From CBDDGJ01 sp965199285 (GTDB lineage Bacteria > Pseudomonadota > Alphaproteobacteria > RS24), in the NCBI GenBank assembly GCA_965199285.1, contig OZ240687.1:682001-746000 (forward strand): a DNA stretch of 64,000 bases. The letters run 5' to 3'. A program made the translations under genes and the position numbers. The notes under the pieces are model-generated. The model was not told the DNA's origin, ran no database searches, and saw nothing but the letters and a program-made list of their open reading frames with translations. Positions 54,301-63,257 of this stretch are shown piece by piece (within the stretch, counting starts at the first letter, position 1; each line of letters begins with the position of its first letter).

Positions 54301-55562
54301 TGCTCGCGAATAACCTCATCGAGAATATCCCACACTTCGGGGCGTTCTTTTTCAACCATACGCTTAGATTGTTTAACGGTCGACGATAATCCCAGCGCTT
54401 CAAGCCGTGAATAGATAAAGGGCTTAAACAATTCCAACGCCATCTTCTTAGGCAATCCGCATTGGTGGAGTTTAAGCTCAGGCCCCACCACAATCACCGA
54501 ACGACCAGAATAATCCACCCGCTTGCCAAGCAGATTTTGTCGGAACCGCCCTTGCTTGCCTTTCAGCATATCAGAAAGCGATTTCAATGGCCGTTTATTG
54601 CCCCCCGTAATAACGCGACCACGCCGACCATTATCAAACAGAGCATCAACCGATTCCTGTAACATGCGTTTTTCATTGCGGACAATAATATCGGGTGCAC
54701 GCAATTCAATCAGCCGCTTTAGACGATTATTCCGGTTAATCACCCGTCGGTACAGATCATTGAGATCAGAGGTTGCAAAGCGACCACCATCAAGCGGCAC
54801 AAGCGGCCGCAATTCTGGCGGCACCACCGGAATGACAGTCATAATCATCCATTCCGGACGCGCGCCAGAACGAACAAAAGACTCGACCGTTTTCAAACGC
54901 TTAGACAGGTTTTTGGTTTTAAGCTCAGTGGTTGCTTCCGCAAGTTCACTACGCAGATGATCGCGCAACTCTTCGAGATCAATATCCTCCAGCATTTTAC
55001 GGACAGTCTCAGCCCCAATACCAGCAATAAAACCATCATCACCATATTCATCTTGCGCCTCGAGATATTCTTCTTCCGTAAGCAACTGACCGACTTGCAG
55101 GGGCGATAATAAGGGATCAAGCACGATGAAATTTTCAAAATACAAAACCCGTTCCAAATCTTTTAGTTTAAGGTCAAGCAAAAGACCAATCCGACTAGGA
55201 AGGGATTTCAAAAACCAAATATGCGCAACCGGTGCCGCAAGTTCAATATGCCCCATCCGCTCGCGCCGGACTTTTGCAAGCGTCACCTCAACCCCGCATT
55301 TTTCGCAAATCACGCCTTTATATTTCATCCGCTTATACTTACCGCATAAACATTCATAGTCTTTAATAGGGCCGAATATGCGCGCACAAAACAGACCTTC
55401 GCGTTCCGGCTTAAAGGTACGGTAATTAATGGTTTCCGGCTTTTTAATCTCGCCATAAGACCATGAGAGAATTTTCTCAGGGCTGGCAATCGAAATGCGG
55501 ATTTGATCAAACCCTTGCTGATTAGCTTGCGGGTTAAAAATATTCATCACTTCATGTTGCAT
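51378..55562 (-). CDS. rpoC: RNA polymerase beta' subunit
   Basis: I choose the ATG at 55562, preceded by AGGAG, giving 1394 residues. The first zinc site CLCGKYKRMKYKGVICEKCG, the catalytic NADFDGDQM with three Mg-binding aspartates, and the second zinc site CDTKSGICAACYGRDLARG are intact. The acidic, Ala/Glu-rich C-terminus (DAVLQAQHAEALETEDAVEA) is a minor lineage feature. It overlaps nothing and follows rpoB by 10 bp. Confidence 0.98.
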   Translation of the reverse strand: MQHEVMNIFNPQANQQGFDQIRISIASPEKILSWSYGEIKKPETINYRTFKPEREGLFCARIFGPIKDYECLCGKYKRMKYKGVICEKCGVEVTLAKVRRERMGHIELAAPVAHIWFLKSLPSRIGLLLDLKLKDLERVLYFENFIVLDPLLSPLQVGQLLTEEEYLEAQDEYGDDGFIAGIGAETVRKMLEDIDLEELRDHLRSELAEATTELKTKNLSKRLKTVESFVRSGARPEWMIMTVIPVVPPELRPLVPLDGGRFATSDLNDLYRRVINRNNRLKRLIELRAPDIIVRNEKRMLQESVDALFDNGRRGRVITGGNKRPLKSLSDMLKGKQGRFRQNLLGKRVDYSGRSVIVVGPELKLHQCGLPKKMALELFKPFIYSRLEALGLSSTVKQSKRMVEKERPEVWDILDEVIREHPVMLNRAPTLHRLGIQAFEPVLIEGKAIQLHPLVCAAFNADFDGDQMAVHVPLSLEAQLEARVLMMSTNNILHPASGEPIIVPSQDIVLGLYYMTLERDGAPGEGMMVSDMGELEYALDQKVLTLHSKIKARITEMDEEGNLVSRVVDTTAGRFLLGQELPKHPKLPFDTINRLMSKKEISRVIDAVYRHCGQKATVIFCDHIMSVGFRNAAKAGISISKDDMVIPNSKNDILEKTQAIVKEYEQQYADGLITQQEKYNKVVDEWARCTDQVADAMMKEISETDSKDIKAGDDFINSIYMMSHSGARGSPAQIKQLAGMRGLMAKPSGEIIETPIISNFKEGLSVLEYFNSTHGARKGLADTALKTANSGYLTRRLVDVAQDCIVTEVDCGTDRGITVEAVVDSGEVIVSLSERVLGRVVADDVVHPASGEMIAPRGTLITEEHLPLIEDANLASIRIRSALTCDTKSGICAACYGRDLARGTPVNIGEAVGVIAAQSIGEPGTQLTMRTFHVGGTAQVVDQSFVEASADGRIEFENANIVKDGQGRSVVMGRNISVKIIDENGLERTSQKLSYGTRLRVEEGEQVTRGQRLAEWEPYETPILTELDGEIGFEDLVEGVSVEETSDESTGITQRIVKDSSGTTKGNALRPAIIVKDKDGVVKVLPNGNEARYALAAGAILSVDVGASVHAGDILARIPTEGATSSDITGGLPRVAELFEARRPKDHAIIAEISGKVEFGRDYKNKRRIIIHPEEADKEPTEYLVPRAKHLTVQEGDFIEKGEYIIDGNPAPHDILAILGVEDLAAFLIKEIQDVYRLQGVSINDKHIEVIVRQMLQKIEIDDSGDSAYLIEEQVDRNEFDMVCDELAAEGKTPPSGKPILLGITKASLQTRSFISAASFQETTRVLTEAAVNGKYDELIGLKENVIVGRLIPAGTGGMMQRLKSEADERDAVLQAQHAEALETEDAVEAGADA

Positions 55563-55572
55563 GAGTATTCTC

Positions 55573-58500
55573 CTAATTCTCTTTACGTTCGCCGGTAAGC
55601 TCAATATTAAGCCCAAGCGAACGGATTTCTTTAATCAACACATTGAAACTTTCTGGAATACCTGCTTCGAATGTATCATCACCGCGAACAATCGCTTCAT
55701 AGACTTTTGTCCGCCCCGCCACATCATCCGATTTCACGGTGAGCATTTCCTGCAATGTATAAGCGGCCCCATAGGCTTCAAGCGCCCAGACTTCCATCTC
55801 CCCAAAACGCTGACCGCCAAATTGTGCCTTGCCGCCAAGCGGTTGCTGCGTGACCAGCGAGTAAGGCCCAATCGAACGGGCATGGATTTTATCATCAACC
55901 AGATGGTGCAGTTTGAGCATATAAATATAGCCAACCGTTACTTTGCGGTCAAAAGGCTCGCCAGTGCGACCATCATAAAGCTGCATCTGGCCAGACGTAT
56001 CTAGCCCCGCCGCAGCGAGCATATTGGAAACATCTTCCTCCTGCGCGCCATCAAAAACCGGCGTTGCCATTGGCACCCCATTTCGCAATGTATGGCTCAT
56101 TTCAATAACTTCACCATCTTCCAGATTTTCAACTTGATCATTACCGGGATAGATCGTCTTTAGCGTATCGCGCAAATCCTTAACCTTACCCTCTTGTTCA
56201 TAGGCACGTAGAGCCTGATTAATCTGCCGTCCCAAATTCGCGCAAGCCCAGCCGAGATGGGTTTCAAGAATTTGCCCGACATTCATTCGACTTGGCACCC
56301 CAAGGGGGTTAAGCACAATATCAACTTGGCGGCCATCTTCCAGATAAGGCATATCCTCAACCGGCACAATTCGGCTAATCACACCCTTGTTACCATGCCG
56401 ACCGGCCATTTTATCCCCTGGTTGCAGTTTCCGCTTCACAGCCACATAAACCTTAACCATTTTCATAACCCCAGGCGGCAATTCATCACCGCGCTGCAAT
56501 TTATCAACTTTATCTTCAAAACGCTCTTTCAAAGCCTGATTGGCATCATCAAAATGGCGCTTGATCGCTTCCATTTCTGACATCGCGCTATCATTTTGCA
56601 GGACAATATCCCACCATTGATTGCGCGGCAGCTCATCGAGCATATCTTGCTTAATGCGCTCGCCGGCAAAACCTTTTGGTCCAGATGCGGCTTGTTTGCC
56701 CAGCAATAAATCCTGCAACCGACCATAAACATTCCGATTATGAATTTTAATTTCATCATCGCGGTCTTGTGCCAGTGCTTCAATCTCTTCGCGTTCAATC
56801 ACTTGTGCGCGTTCATCCTTATCAATACCATGGCGATTAAACACCCGCACTTCCACCACTGTACCGCTTGTTCCAGGCGGTAAGCGCATTGACGTATCAC
56901 GCACATCTGAGGCTTTTTCACCAAAAATGGCACGCAGCAGCTTTTCTTCTGGGGTCACCGGACTTTCCCCTTTGGGGGTGATTTTCCCAACCAGAATATC
57001 CCCCGGATGCACTTCAGCCCCAATATAAACAATGCCGGATTCATCGAGATTACGTAACGCTTCTTCTCCGACATTAGGAATATCGCGGGTAATATCTTCC
57101 GGTCCAAGCTTGGTGTCACGCGACATAATTTCAAATTCTTCAATATGAATAGAGGTGAACACATCATCGCGCACAATCCGCTCAGAAATCAGAATTGAAT
57201 CTTCAAAATTATAGCCATTCCAAGGCATGAAGGCGACCAACACATTACGTCCCAACGCCAATTCGCCCAATTCAGTCGACGGCCCATCGGCAACAACATC
57301 ACCGATTTGAACCCGATCACCAACCCGCACCAGCGGTCGCTGATTAACACAAGTTGATTGATTGGAACGCTGGAATTTTGATAGATTATAAATATCGACA
57401 ACCGGTTTAGAGGCATCTGTTTCTTCGGTTGCGCGGATCACAATACGCTGCGCATCAACCTGATCGACCACACCGGCACGCCGTGCCGTAACCGCTGCAC
57501 CACTATCGCGGGCAACCACTTCTTCCATGCCTGTGCCAACCAATGGGGCTTCTGCCTGCAAAAGAGGAACTGCTTGCCGTTGCATATTTGATCCCATAAG
57601 CGCGCGGTTCGCATCATCATTTTCAAGAAAGGGGATAAGCGCCGCTGCCACTGATACAATCTGCTTCGGGGATACATCAATAAGGTCAACTTGGTCTGGT
57701 GTGACCAGCTCAAAATCACCATTGACCCTGCAATTCACCAACTCTTCAGCGATCATATTTTTCTGGTCAATCGCAATATTTGCTTGCGCCACCCGATAGC
57801 GGGCTTCTTCCATCGCTGATAAATAAACTACCTCATCAGTGACTTTACCCTTCTCAACCCACCGATAGGGGCTTTCAATAAAGCCATATTTATTCACCCG
57901 CGCAAAGGTGGAGAGCGAATTTATCAACCCAATATTGGGCCCTTCCGGCGTTTCAATCGGACAAATCCGGCCATAATGGGTGGGATGCACATCGCGCACC
58001 TCAAAGCCTGCCCGCTCGCGGGTAAGCCCACCCGGTCCCAAAGCCGATAAGCGCCGCTTATGAGTGATTTCGGAGAGCGGATTGGTTTGATCCATAAATT
58101 GTGATAATTGCGATGAGCCAAAAAACTCGCGCACCGCCGCCGCAACCGGCTTCGCATTAATCAAATCTTGCGGCATCACCGTATCAATATCAATCGAACT
58201 CATGCGTTCTTTAATTGCCCGTTCCATTCGCAACAAACCGAGGCGGAATTGATTTTCCATCAGTTCACCAACCGAACGAACCCGCCGATTGCCGAGATTG
58301 TCAATATCGTCAACCTCGCCCAACCCGTCTTTCAAATTAACCATTTCTTGGATGACTGCCACAATATCATCTTTACGTAAAACGCTCACCTCATCTGGGC
58401 AATCAAGCGCCAAACGCATATTCATTTTGACCCGTCCAACCGCCGAGAGATCATAACGTTCTTCTTCAAAAAATAGGTTTTGGAAAAGCGCCGTCGCGGC

Positions 58501-59664
58501 TTCTGGTGTCGGTGGTTCGCCTGGACGCATCACCCGATAAATTTCTTCTAACGCGGTCAACTGATCGCTGGATTTATCGGCAAATAATGTATTGCGAATC
58601 CATGGCCCCTTATGGAGCGGGTCAATATCCAACACGTTAATTTCGGTATAACCTGCCGCAATCAGTGCCGCGACAAGCTCTTCGCTTAGCTCTTCACCAG
58701 CTTCGGCAAAAATCTCACCGGTTTCATAGCTCACCAATTCATCAGCAATATATTGCCCGATTAATTCTTGTTGCCCGACCCGTACTTCCGACAAGCCATC
58801 ATTAACCGCTTTACGAGCAGCACGAGGAGATATTTTCTGGTCTTGCGCGAACAACACCTTCCCCGTCTTCGGATCGCATAAATCGGTAAGTGGTTTTGAA
58901 CCCCGCCGCTTTTCAAAAACAAACGGCGTCACCCAAGCCTCTTCATCAATTAATTTATAAGGGACTTTCTCATAGAATAAATCGAGAATTTCATCGCTTG
59001 AAAACCCTAGCGCATGCAGTAAAATTGTCGCTGGCAATTTCCGTCGCCGGTCAATCCGCATATGCAAAATATCTTTTGCATCAAATTCAAAATCGAGCCA
59101 ACTACCGCGATAGGGGATAATCCGCGCCGCAAATAGCAATTTTCCGGACGCATGAGTTTTGCCCTTATCATGGTCAAAAAACGCACCCGGACTACGGTGC
59201 ATTTGCGAGACAATCACCCGCTCCGTACCATTGACGACAAAGGTTCCCTTTTGCGTCATAAAGGGTAAATCGCCCATATAGACTTCTTGCTCTTTAATAT
59301 CTTTTACCGAGCGCGTTTCGGTTTCTTCATCGACATCAAAAACAACCAGACGCAATGTCACTTTAAGCGGGGCGGCAAAGGTCATGCCGCGTTGCTGACA
59401 TTCCTCAACATCATATTTAGGCGCATCAAATTCGTAAGATACATATTCCAGCATTGCCGCGCCGGCAAAATCATTAATCGGGAAGACAGATTTGAAAACA
59501 GACTCCAAACCTTCATGCAAACGTCCCTGCTCCGGTGCGTGCACTTGCAAAAACTGATTATAACTATCCTTTTGCACCTCAATGAGGTTTGGCATTTCCA
59601 TAACTTGTGGAATGCGTCCAAAGGAATGACGAATACGCTTACGACCTGCAAATGCTTGTGACAT
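55573..59664 (-). CDS. rpoB: RNA polymerase beta subunit
   Basis: The 1363-residue subunit has the rifampicin-binding region SSQLSQFMDQTNPLSEITHK followed by RRLSALGPGG, all in the sensitive form, and the C-terminal KPLxGKAQFGGQRFGEMEVW-like clamp contact (LGGKAQFGGQRFGEMEVWAL). It forms the active-site cleft with RpoC. An intercistronic hairpin lies upstream between rplL and rpoB. Confidence 0.98.
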   Translation of the reverse strand: MSQAFAGRKRIRHSFGRIPQVMEMPNLIEVQKDSYNQFLQVHAPEQGRLHEGLESVFKSVFPINDFAGAAMLEYVSYEFDAPKYDVEECQQRGMTFAAPLKVTLRLVVFDVDEETETRSVKDIKEQEVYMGDLPFMTQKGTFVVNGTERVIVSQMHRSPGAFFDHDKGKTHASGKLLFAARIIPYRGSWLDFEFDAKDILHMRIDRRRKLPATILLHALGFSSDEILDLFYEKVPYKLIDEEAWVTPFVFEKRRGSKPLTDLCDPKTGKVLFAQDQKISPRAARKAVNDGLSEVRVGQQELIGQYIADELVSYETGEIFAEAGEELSEELVAALIAAGYTEINVLDIDPLHKGPWIRNTLFADKSSDQLTALEEIYRVMRPGEPPTPEAATALFQNLFFEEERYDLSAVGRVKMNMRLALDCPDEVSVLRKDDIVAVIQEMVNLKDGLGEVDDIDNLGNRRVRSVGELMENQFRLGLLRMERAIKERMSSIDIDTVMPQDLINAKPVAAAVREFFGSSQLSQFMDQTNPLSEITHKRRLSALGPGGLTRERAGFEVRDVHPTHYGRICPIETPEGPNIGLINSLSTFARVNKYGFIESPYRWVEKGKVTDEVVYLSAMEEARYRVAQANIAIDQKNMIAEELVNCRVNGDFELVTPDQVDLIDVSPKQIVSVAAALIPFLENDDANRALMGSNMQRQAVPLLQAEAPLVGTGMEEVVARDSGAAVTARRAGVVDQVDAQRIVIRATEETDASKPVVDIYNLSKFQRSNQSTCVNQRPLVRVGDRVQIGDVVADGPSTELGELALGRNVLVAFMPWNGYNFEDSILISERIVRDDVFTSIHIEEFEIMSRDTKLGPEDITRDIPNVGEEALRNLDESGIVYIGAEVHPGDILVGKITPKGESPVTPEEKLLRAIFGEKASDVRDTSMRLPPGTSGTVVEVRVFNRHGIDKDERAQVIEREEIEALAQDRDDEIKIHNRNVYGRLQDLLLGKQAASGPKGFAGERIKQDMLDELPRNQWWDIVLQNDSAMSEMEAIKRHFDDANQALKERFEDKVDKLQRGDELPPGVMKMVKVYVAVKRKLQPGDKMAGRHGNKGVISRIVPVEDMPYLEDGRQVDIVLNPLGVPSRMNVGQILETHLGWACANLGRQINQALRAYEQEGKVKDLRDTLKTIYPGNDQVENLEDGEVIEMSHTLRNGVPMATPVFDGAQEEDVSNMLAAAGLDTSGQMQLYDGRTGEPFDRKVTVGYIYMLKLHHLVDDKIHARSIGPYSLVTQQPLGGKAQFGGQRFGEMEVWALEAYGAAYTLQEMLTVKSDDVAGRTKVYEAIVRGDDTFEAGIPESFNVLIKEIRSLGLNIELTGERKEN

Positions 59665-59721
59665 ATAATTTCCTATAACCTAAAATAAAACCCAAAAATC
59701 CTCATCAACCTCAAATAGACA

Positions 59722-59756
59722 GGAAAGCGCACCATTATCAATAATGGCCGCTTTCC
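59722..59756 (-). promoter_or_regulatory. Hairpin between rplL and rpoB
   Basis: Arms GGAAAGCG plus CCATTAT pair with ATAATGG plus CGCTTTCC with one internal mismatch step. In the transcribed direction no T run follows, so it fits an attenuator or an RNase III processing site like the one known between these genes in E. coli. Confidence 0.6.
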
Positions 59757-59765
59757 TTTTATTTG

Positions 59766-60143
59766 CTATTTAAGCTCAACAGTTGCGCCAACGCCTTCGA
59801 GCTTTTCTTTAAGCTCTTCGGCTTCTGCGGTTGGAACATCTGTTTTCAACTCGCTTGGTGCGCCCTCGACCATTTCTTTGGCTTCTTTCAAGCCAAGTCC
59901 CGTGATTGAGCGAACCTCTTTAATCACGTTGATTTTCTGGTCACCAGCAGCCGTCAACACAACCGCGAAGCTATCTTTTTGTTCAGCCTCGGCCGCGTCG
60001 CCACCAGCAGCAGGCGCTGCCGCAACCGCCACTGGTGCAGCGGCGGATACGCCCCATTTTTCTTCCAAAAGGGTTGAAAGCTCAGCCGCTTCCAAAACCG
60101 TTAGATTTGATAATTCATCAGCAATCTTTTCAAGATCAGCCAT
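59766..60143 (-). CDS. rplL: 50S ribosomal protein L7/L12
   Basis: The 125-residue protein has the dimerising N-terminus (LEKIADELSNLTVLEAAELS), an Ala-rich hinge and the C-terminal factor-binding domain (INVIKEVRSITGLGLKEAKE, VEGAPSELK). It forms the stalk that recruits EF-Tu, EF-G and IF2. Confidence 0.97.
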   Translation of the reverse strand: MADLEKIADELSNLTVLEAAELSTLLEEKWGVSAAAPVAVAAAPAAGGDAAEAEQKDSFAVVLTAAGDQKINVIKEVRSITGLGLKEAKEMVEGAPSELKTDVPTAEAEELKEKLEGVGATVELK

Positions 60144-60170
60144 TTTCTTCTCCTTATATATAGCCTTATT

Positions 60171-60701
60171 CTAGGCTGCTTCACCCTGTTCAGCTTTTGC
60201 GCCAATAACCCGCGCAACTTGCCCTGCTGGTGCTTGCAAAACCCCGGCAATGCGGGTTGCAGGCGTGTTTAACATGCCCACAAGTTTTGCCCGCAACTGA
60301 TCCAGCGATGGTAAAGATGCGAGATTTTTGACAGCCTCAACATCAAGCGTCGTTTCATCCATTATGCCACCAAGAACAACCAAATTTTCGTTCTCTTTAG
60401 CGAAATCAACCGCGATTTTTGCACCTGCAACCGGATCTTCCGAATAGATGATCGCGGTTGGGCCGGTGAATAAGTCACTTACGCCTGATGCTGCCGTATC
60501 AGTAATTGCCAGCTTGACAAGACGGTTTTTGACGACTTTCGCCGTCCCACCAATCTCTGCCAATTTATGCCGTAAATCACTAATTTCAGGAACTGACAGC
60601 CCAGAATAGTGGGTCACCACAACCGTACCGGCATTTTCAAAAATACCGCGATATTGTGAGACAAGCTCTTCTTTTTCAGCTCTATCCACTTTTCTCTCCA
60701 T
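60171..60701 (-). CDS. rplJ: 50S ribosomal protein L10
   Basis: The ATG at 60701 (MERKVDRAEKEELVSQYRGI) follows GAGGGG and is the better start; the longer frame adds seven residues. The protein of about 176 residues anchors L7/L12 dimers to 23S rRNA and is expected to repress its own mRNA through the leader upstream. Confidence 0.96.
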   Translation of the reverse strand: MERKVDRAEKEELVSQYRGIFENAGTVVVTHYSGLSVPEISDLRHKLAEIGGTAKVVKNRLVKLAITDTAASGVSDLFTGPTAIIYSEDPVAGAKIAVDFAKENENLVVLGGIMDETTLDVEAVKNLASLPSLDQLRAKLVGMLNTPATRIAGVLQAPAGQVARVIGAKAEQGEAA

Positions 60702-60945
60702 TCGCGTGAACCCCTCACGCATTGGGGGGGATTGACCTTATATCTTTCCCCGTTAGGTTAAGAACCAGAATCTAAAATCAGTTTCACCTCATTTTATATT
60801 CTGGCACTGTCCTGGGCTTCGGTTCCTTTCAAAACCTCTTCCCATCTCATATAGGATAATTAAGCCATAAGCCCCTATAATCTCGGACAGGTGGTGAGAC
60901 TGCCTAAAATCTGCCGCCCCACCGTTTCGCTCTTCATGAGCGAAA
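60702..60945 (-). ncRNA. Probable L10 leader (autoregulatory 5' region of rplJL)
   Basis: The 244-bp gap between rplA and rplJ contains several hairpins, including TTTCGCTC/GAGCGAAA right after rplA and a GGTGGGGC...GTCTCACCACC pairing. Position and length match the L10 leader, where L10(L12)4 binds to block translation. I recognised it by position and structure, not by a covariance match. Confidence 0.5.
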
Positions 60946-61641
60946 TCACGTGCTCAAACTGGACACATCGACCTTCACGCCCGGCCCCATTGTGGAGCTA
61001 AGCGCAATGCGCTGTAAATATGTCCCTTTTGCGCCACTTGGCTTTGCTTTTTGCACCGCTTCAATAAGCGATTTCACATTACCAAGCAATTGTTCTTCAG
61101 AAAAACTGACCTTGCCCACAGCGGCGTGAACAATCCCCTCTTTTTCTGTACGAAACTCAACAGAACCGCCTTTTGCGCCTTTCACGGCTTCCGCAACATC
61201 TGTGGTCACCGTGCCCACTTTAGGGTTTGGCATTAAGTTGCGCGGCCCCAATACTTTGCCAAGCCTGCCAACCAGAGGCATCATATCCGGTGTGGCAATG
61301 CAACGATCAAATTCAATTGTTCCGCCCTGCACAATTTCCATTAAATCTTCAGCGCCGACAATATCAGCACCCGCCGCTTTGGCTTCATCAGCTTTTTCGC
61401 CTTTCGCAAAAACCGCAACCCGCGCCGAACGTCCTGTACCATTTGGTAAATTAATGACACCGCGCACCATCTGATCAGCATGGCGGGGATCAACCCCCAA
61501 ATTGGCGGATAGCTCAACCGTTTCATCAAATTTGGCCGTTGCGTTTTCTTTCACCAGCTTTACCGCCTCTTCCAGCGTATAGAGCTTATTCTTATCAACC
61601 GTCGCTAAAGCGGCTTTTATACGTTTTCCTTGCCGTGCCAT
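60946..61641 (-). CDS. rplA: 50S ribosomal protein L1
   Basis: The 231-residue protein has ETVELSANLGVDPRHADQMV, GTGRSARVAVFAKGEKA and the GPRNLMPNPKVGTVT signature. It forms the L1 stalk that guides tRNA out of the E site. It overlaps the rplK stop by one base. Confidence 0.97.
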   Translation of the reverse strand: MARQGKRIKAALATVDKNKLYTLEEAVKLVKENATAKFDETVELSANLGVDPRHADQMVRGVINLPNGTGRSARVAVFAKGEKADEAKAAGADIVGAEDLMEIVQGGTIEFDRCIATPDMMPLVGRLGKVLGPRNLMPNPKVGTVTTDVAEAVKGAKGGSVEFRTEKEGIVHAAVGKVSFSEEQLLGNVKSLIEAVQKAKPSGAKGTYLQRIALSSTMGPGVKVDVSSLST

Positions 61642-62066
61642 TATTTCACCTCAAATCCCATTGAACGGGCAGAACCGGCAATCATTTTTGCCGCCTGCTC
61701 GACATCATCCGTATTTAAGTCTTTCAATTTCGCCTCAGCAATTTCACGACACTGATCCATCGTCACACTGCCCGCCACTTCACGCCCTGGCGTTGACCCC
61801 CCTTTGGGAAGTTTCGCCGCTTTTTTTAGATAATAAGAGGCAGGCGGAGTCTTAATTTGAAACGTAAATGATTTATCTTCATAAATCGTTACGATTGTTG
61901 GAATTGGCATATTGGCTTCCATTTCCTGCGTTTGCGCATTAAACGCCTTACAAAATTCCATAATATTTAGCCCCCGTTGCCCCAAGGCTGGACCAATTGG
62001 CGGTGAAGGGCTAGCACCGCCCGCCGGCACTTGCATTTTCAAATAGCCTTCTATGTTCTTTGCCAT
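61641..62066 (-). CDS. rplK: 50S ribosomal protein L11
   Basis: The 141-residue protein has QVPAGGASPSPPIGPALGQR with the LNIMEFCKAFNAQT segment and the RNA-binding C-terminal domain. It shapes the GTPase centre and is needed for RelA activation. The lysines trimethylated by PrmA in other bacteria are in the usual places. Confidence 0.97.
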   Translation of the reverse strand: MAKNIEGYLKMQVPAGGASPSPPIGPALGQRGLNIMEFCKAFNAQTQEMEANMPIPTIVTIYEDKSFTFQIKTPPASYYLKKAAKLPKGGSTPGREVAGSVTMDQCREIAEAKLKDLNTDDVEQAAKMIAGSARSMGFEVK

Positions 62067-62157
62067 CTCTCGTTTTCCTTTCTCCCGTTTCGGGTTACGA
62101 TTATGGTGGCGGTACGGTGAACAACCTCCCGCCTAGCTTCATTTCAACAAGATCAAG

Positions 62158-62688
62158 TTAAACCTTTTCAACCTGACCAAATTCTAGATCAACAGGTGTT
62201 GCCCGACCAAAAATCGACACGCTCACTTTCAAGCGCGCCTTATCCTGATCAACCAAATCAACAACCCCATTAAAGCTGGCAAACGGGCCATCACAGACCC
62301 GCACTTGCTCGCCAATCTCATACATAATGGCGGGTTTGGGACGTTCAACCCCCTCTTCCACCTGATTGAGAATACGATCAACTTCACTTTGCGATACCGG
62401 CGCAGGCTTATTTTGCGTCCCCAAAAAGCCTGAAACCTTTGGTGTTTCTTTCACCAAATGATAGGCCTCATCCGTCATTTCCATCTTTGCAAGCACATAG
62501 CCGGGAAAGAATTTGCGTGCCGAATTGACCCGCCGCCCGCGCCGCATTTCAACCACTTCTTCGGTCGGCACAATAACATCCTCAAACGCATCCGACAGAC
62601 CTTCCGCCTCCGCTCGTTCACGGATCGATTCTGCGACTTTTTGCTCAAAATTTGAGTAAGCATGTATAATGTACCAGCGCTTTGCCAT
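62158..62688 (-). CDS. nusG: Transcription elongation/antitermination factor NusG
   Basis: The 176-residue protein has the NGN domain (RWYIIHAYSNFEQKVAESIR, KFFPGYVLAKMEM) and the KOW domain (YEIGEQVRVCDGPFASFNGV, LKVSVSIFGRATPVDLEF). It couples RNA polymerase to Rho and to S10 on the ribosome. Confidence 0.96.
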   Translation of the reverse strand: MAKRWYIIHAYSNFEQKVAESIRERAEAEGLSDAFEDVIVPTEEVVEMRRGRRVNSARKFFPGYVLAKMEMTDEAYHLVKETPKVSGFLGTQNKPAPVSQSEVDRILNQVEEGVERPKPAIMYEIGEQVRVCDGPFASFNGVVDLVDQDKARLKVSVSIFGRATPVDLEFGQVEKV

Positions 62689-62697
62689 AATCTATGC

Positions 62698-62895
62698 TTA
62701 CCCCGCCAAGCCCAACAGCGATGTCACGATTAAATTCAAAACCTGATCGGCCAAAAAGAAAAACAGCGAGGCAATAATCGCAAAAATAAATACCATAATC
62801 GTGGTGACCAAAGTTTCATTGCGGGTTGGCCAAACGACTTTGCGCGTTTCATTGCGCACCTCTTGAATAAATTTTAATGGATTTATCACTGCCAT
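62698..62895 (-). CDS. secE: Preprotein translocase subunit SecE
   Basis: The 65-residue short SecE has the amphipathic FIQEVRNETRKVVWPTRNET helix and one membrane helix. It stabilises SecY. No clear ribosome-binding site is visible. A 10-bp stretch around the start (GCAGTGATAA on the coding strand) is duplicated 31 bp upstream. Confidence 0.94.
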   Translation of the reverse strand: MAVINPLKFIQEVRNETRKVVWPTRNETLVTTIMVFIFAIIASLFFFLADQVLNLIVTSLLGLAG

Positions 62896-63174
62896 TTTAT
62901 ATATGCCACTCTATTATCACTGCTATTCTATCTGCTATTTTTGCGTATACCAGCCTTATCAGGATTTATAATAAATATCATAAACCCCTGATAAACAATA
63001 GTTTTTTCCAATTTTTCCTTACCACAAACGCCCAATATGGTGCGCTTCATCACACCTGTGGGGTGGCTTATAGCAAGTTTCCAGCAAAATTACCAGCCCT
63101 TTTCATGAAAATATATCTGCGACCACCAATATTCACTACCGATATTCACCACCAATATGCTCCACCAATAATAA
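62896..63174 (-). promoter_or_regulatory. secE-nusG upstream region with inverted and direct repeats
   Basis: No gene is visible. The region contains a TTATCAGG/CCTGATAA inverted repeat (62956-62963 and 62987-62994) around an A/T-rich stretch (TTTATTATAAAT on the minus strand) that could be a promoter, and four 13-bp repeats next to tRNA-Trp (separate entry). Confidence 0.4.
63118..63169. repeat. Four 13-bp tandem repeats downstream of tRNA-Trp
   Basis: Units of exactly 13 bp: TGCGACCACCAAT, ATTCACTACCGAT, ATTCACCACCAAT, ATGCTCCACCAAT (consensus ATTCACCACCAAT). They begin 6 bp beyond the encoded CCA end of the tRNA. Confidence 0.8.
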
Positions 63175-63250
63175 TGGCAGGAGTGGAGGGACTCGAACCC
63201 ACAGCCCCTGGTTTTGGAGACCAGTGCTCTACCAGTTGAGCTACACTCCT
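63175..63250 (-). tRNA. trnW: tRNA-Trp (CCA)
   Basis: The 76-nt cloverleaf has an acceptor stem AGGAGTG/CACTCCT, anticodon stem CTGGT/ACCAG with loop CTCCAAA (anticodon CCA), the T-loop GGTTCGAGTCC and an encoded 3' CCA. It lies between tuf copy 2 and secE, the standard proteobacterial position. Confidence 0.97.
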
Positions 63251-63257
63251 TAAACGC

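Noticed and set aside
63118..63169. CRISPR array
   Set aside because: The units are 13 bp, contiguous and without spacers, and no cas gene is present in the window.
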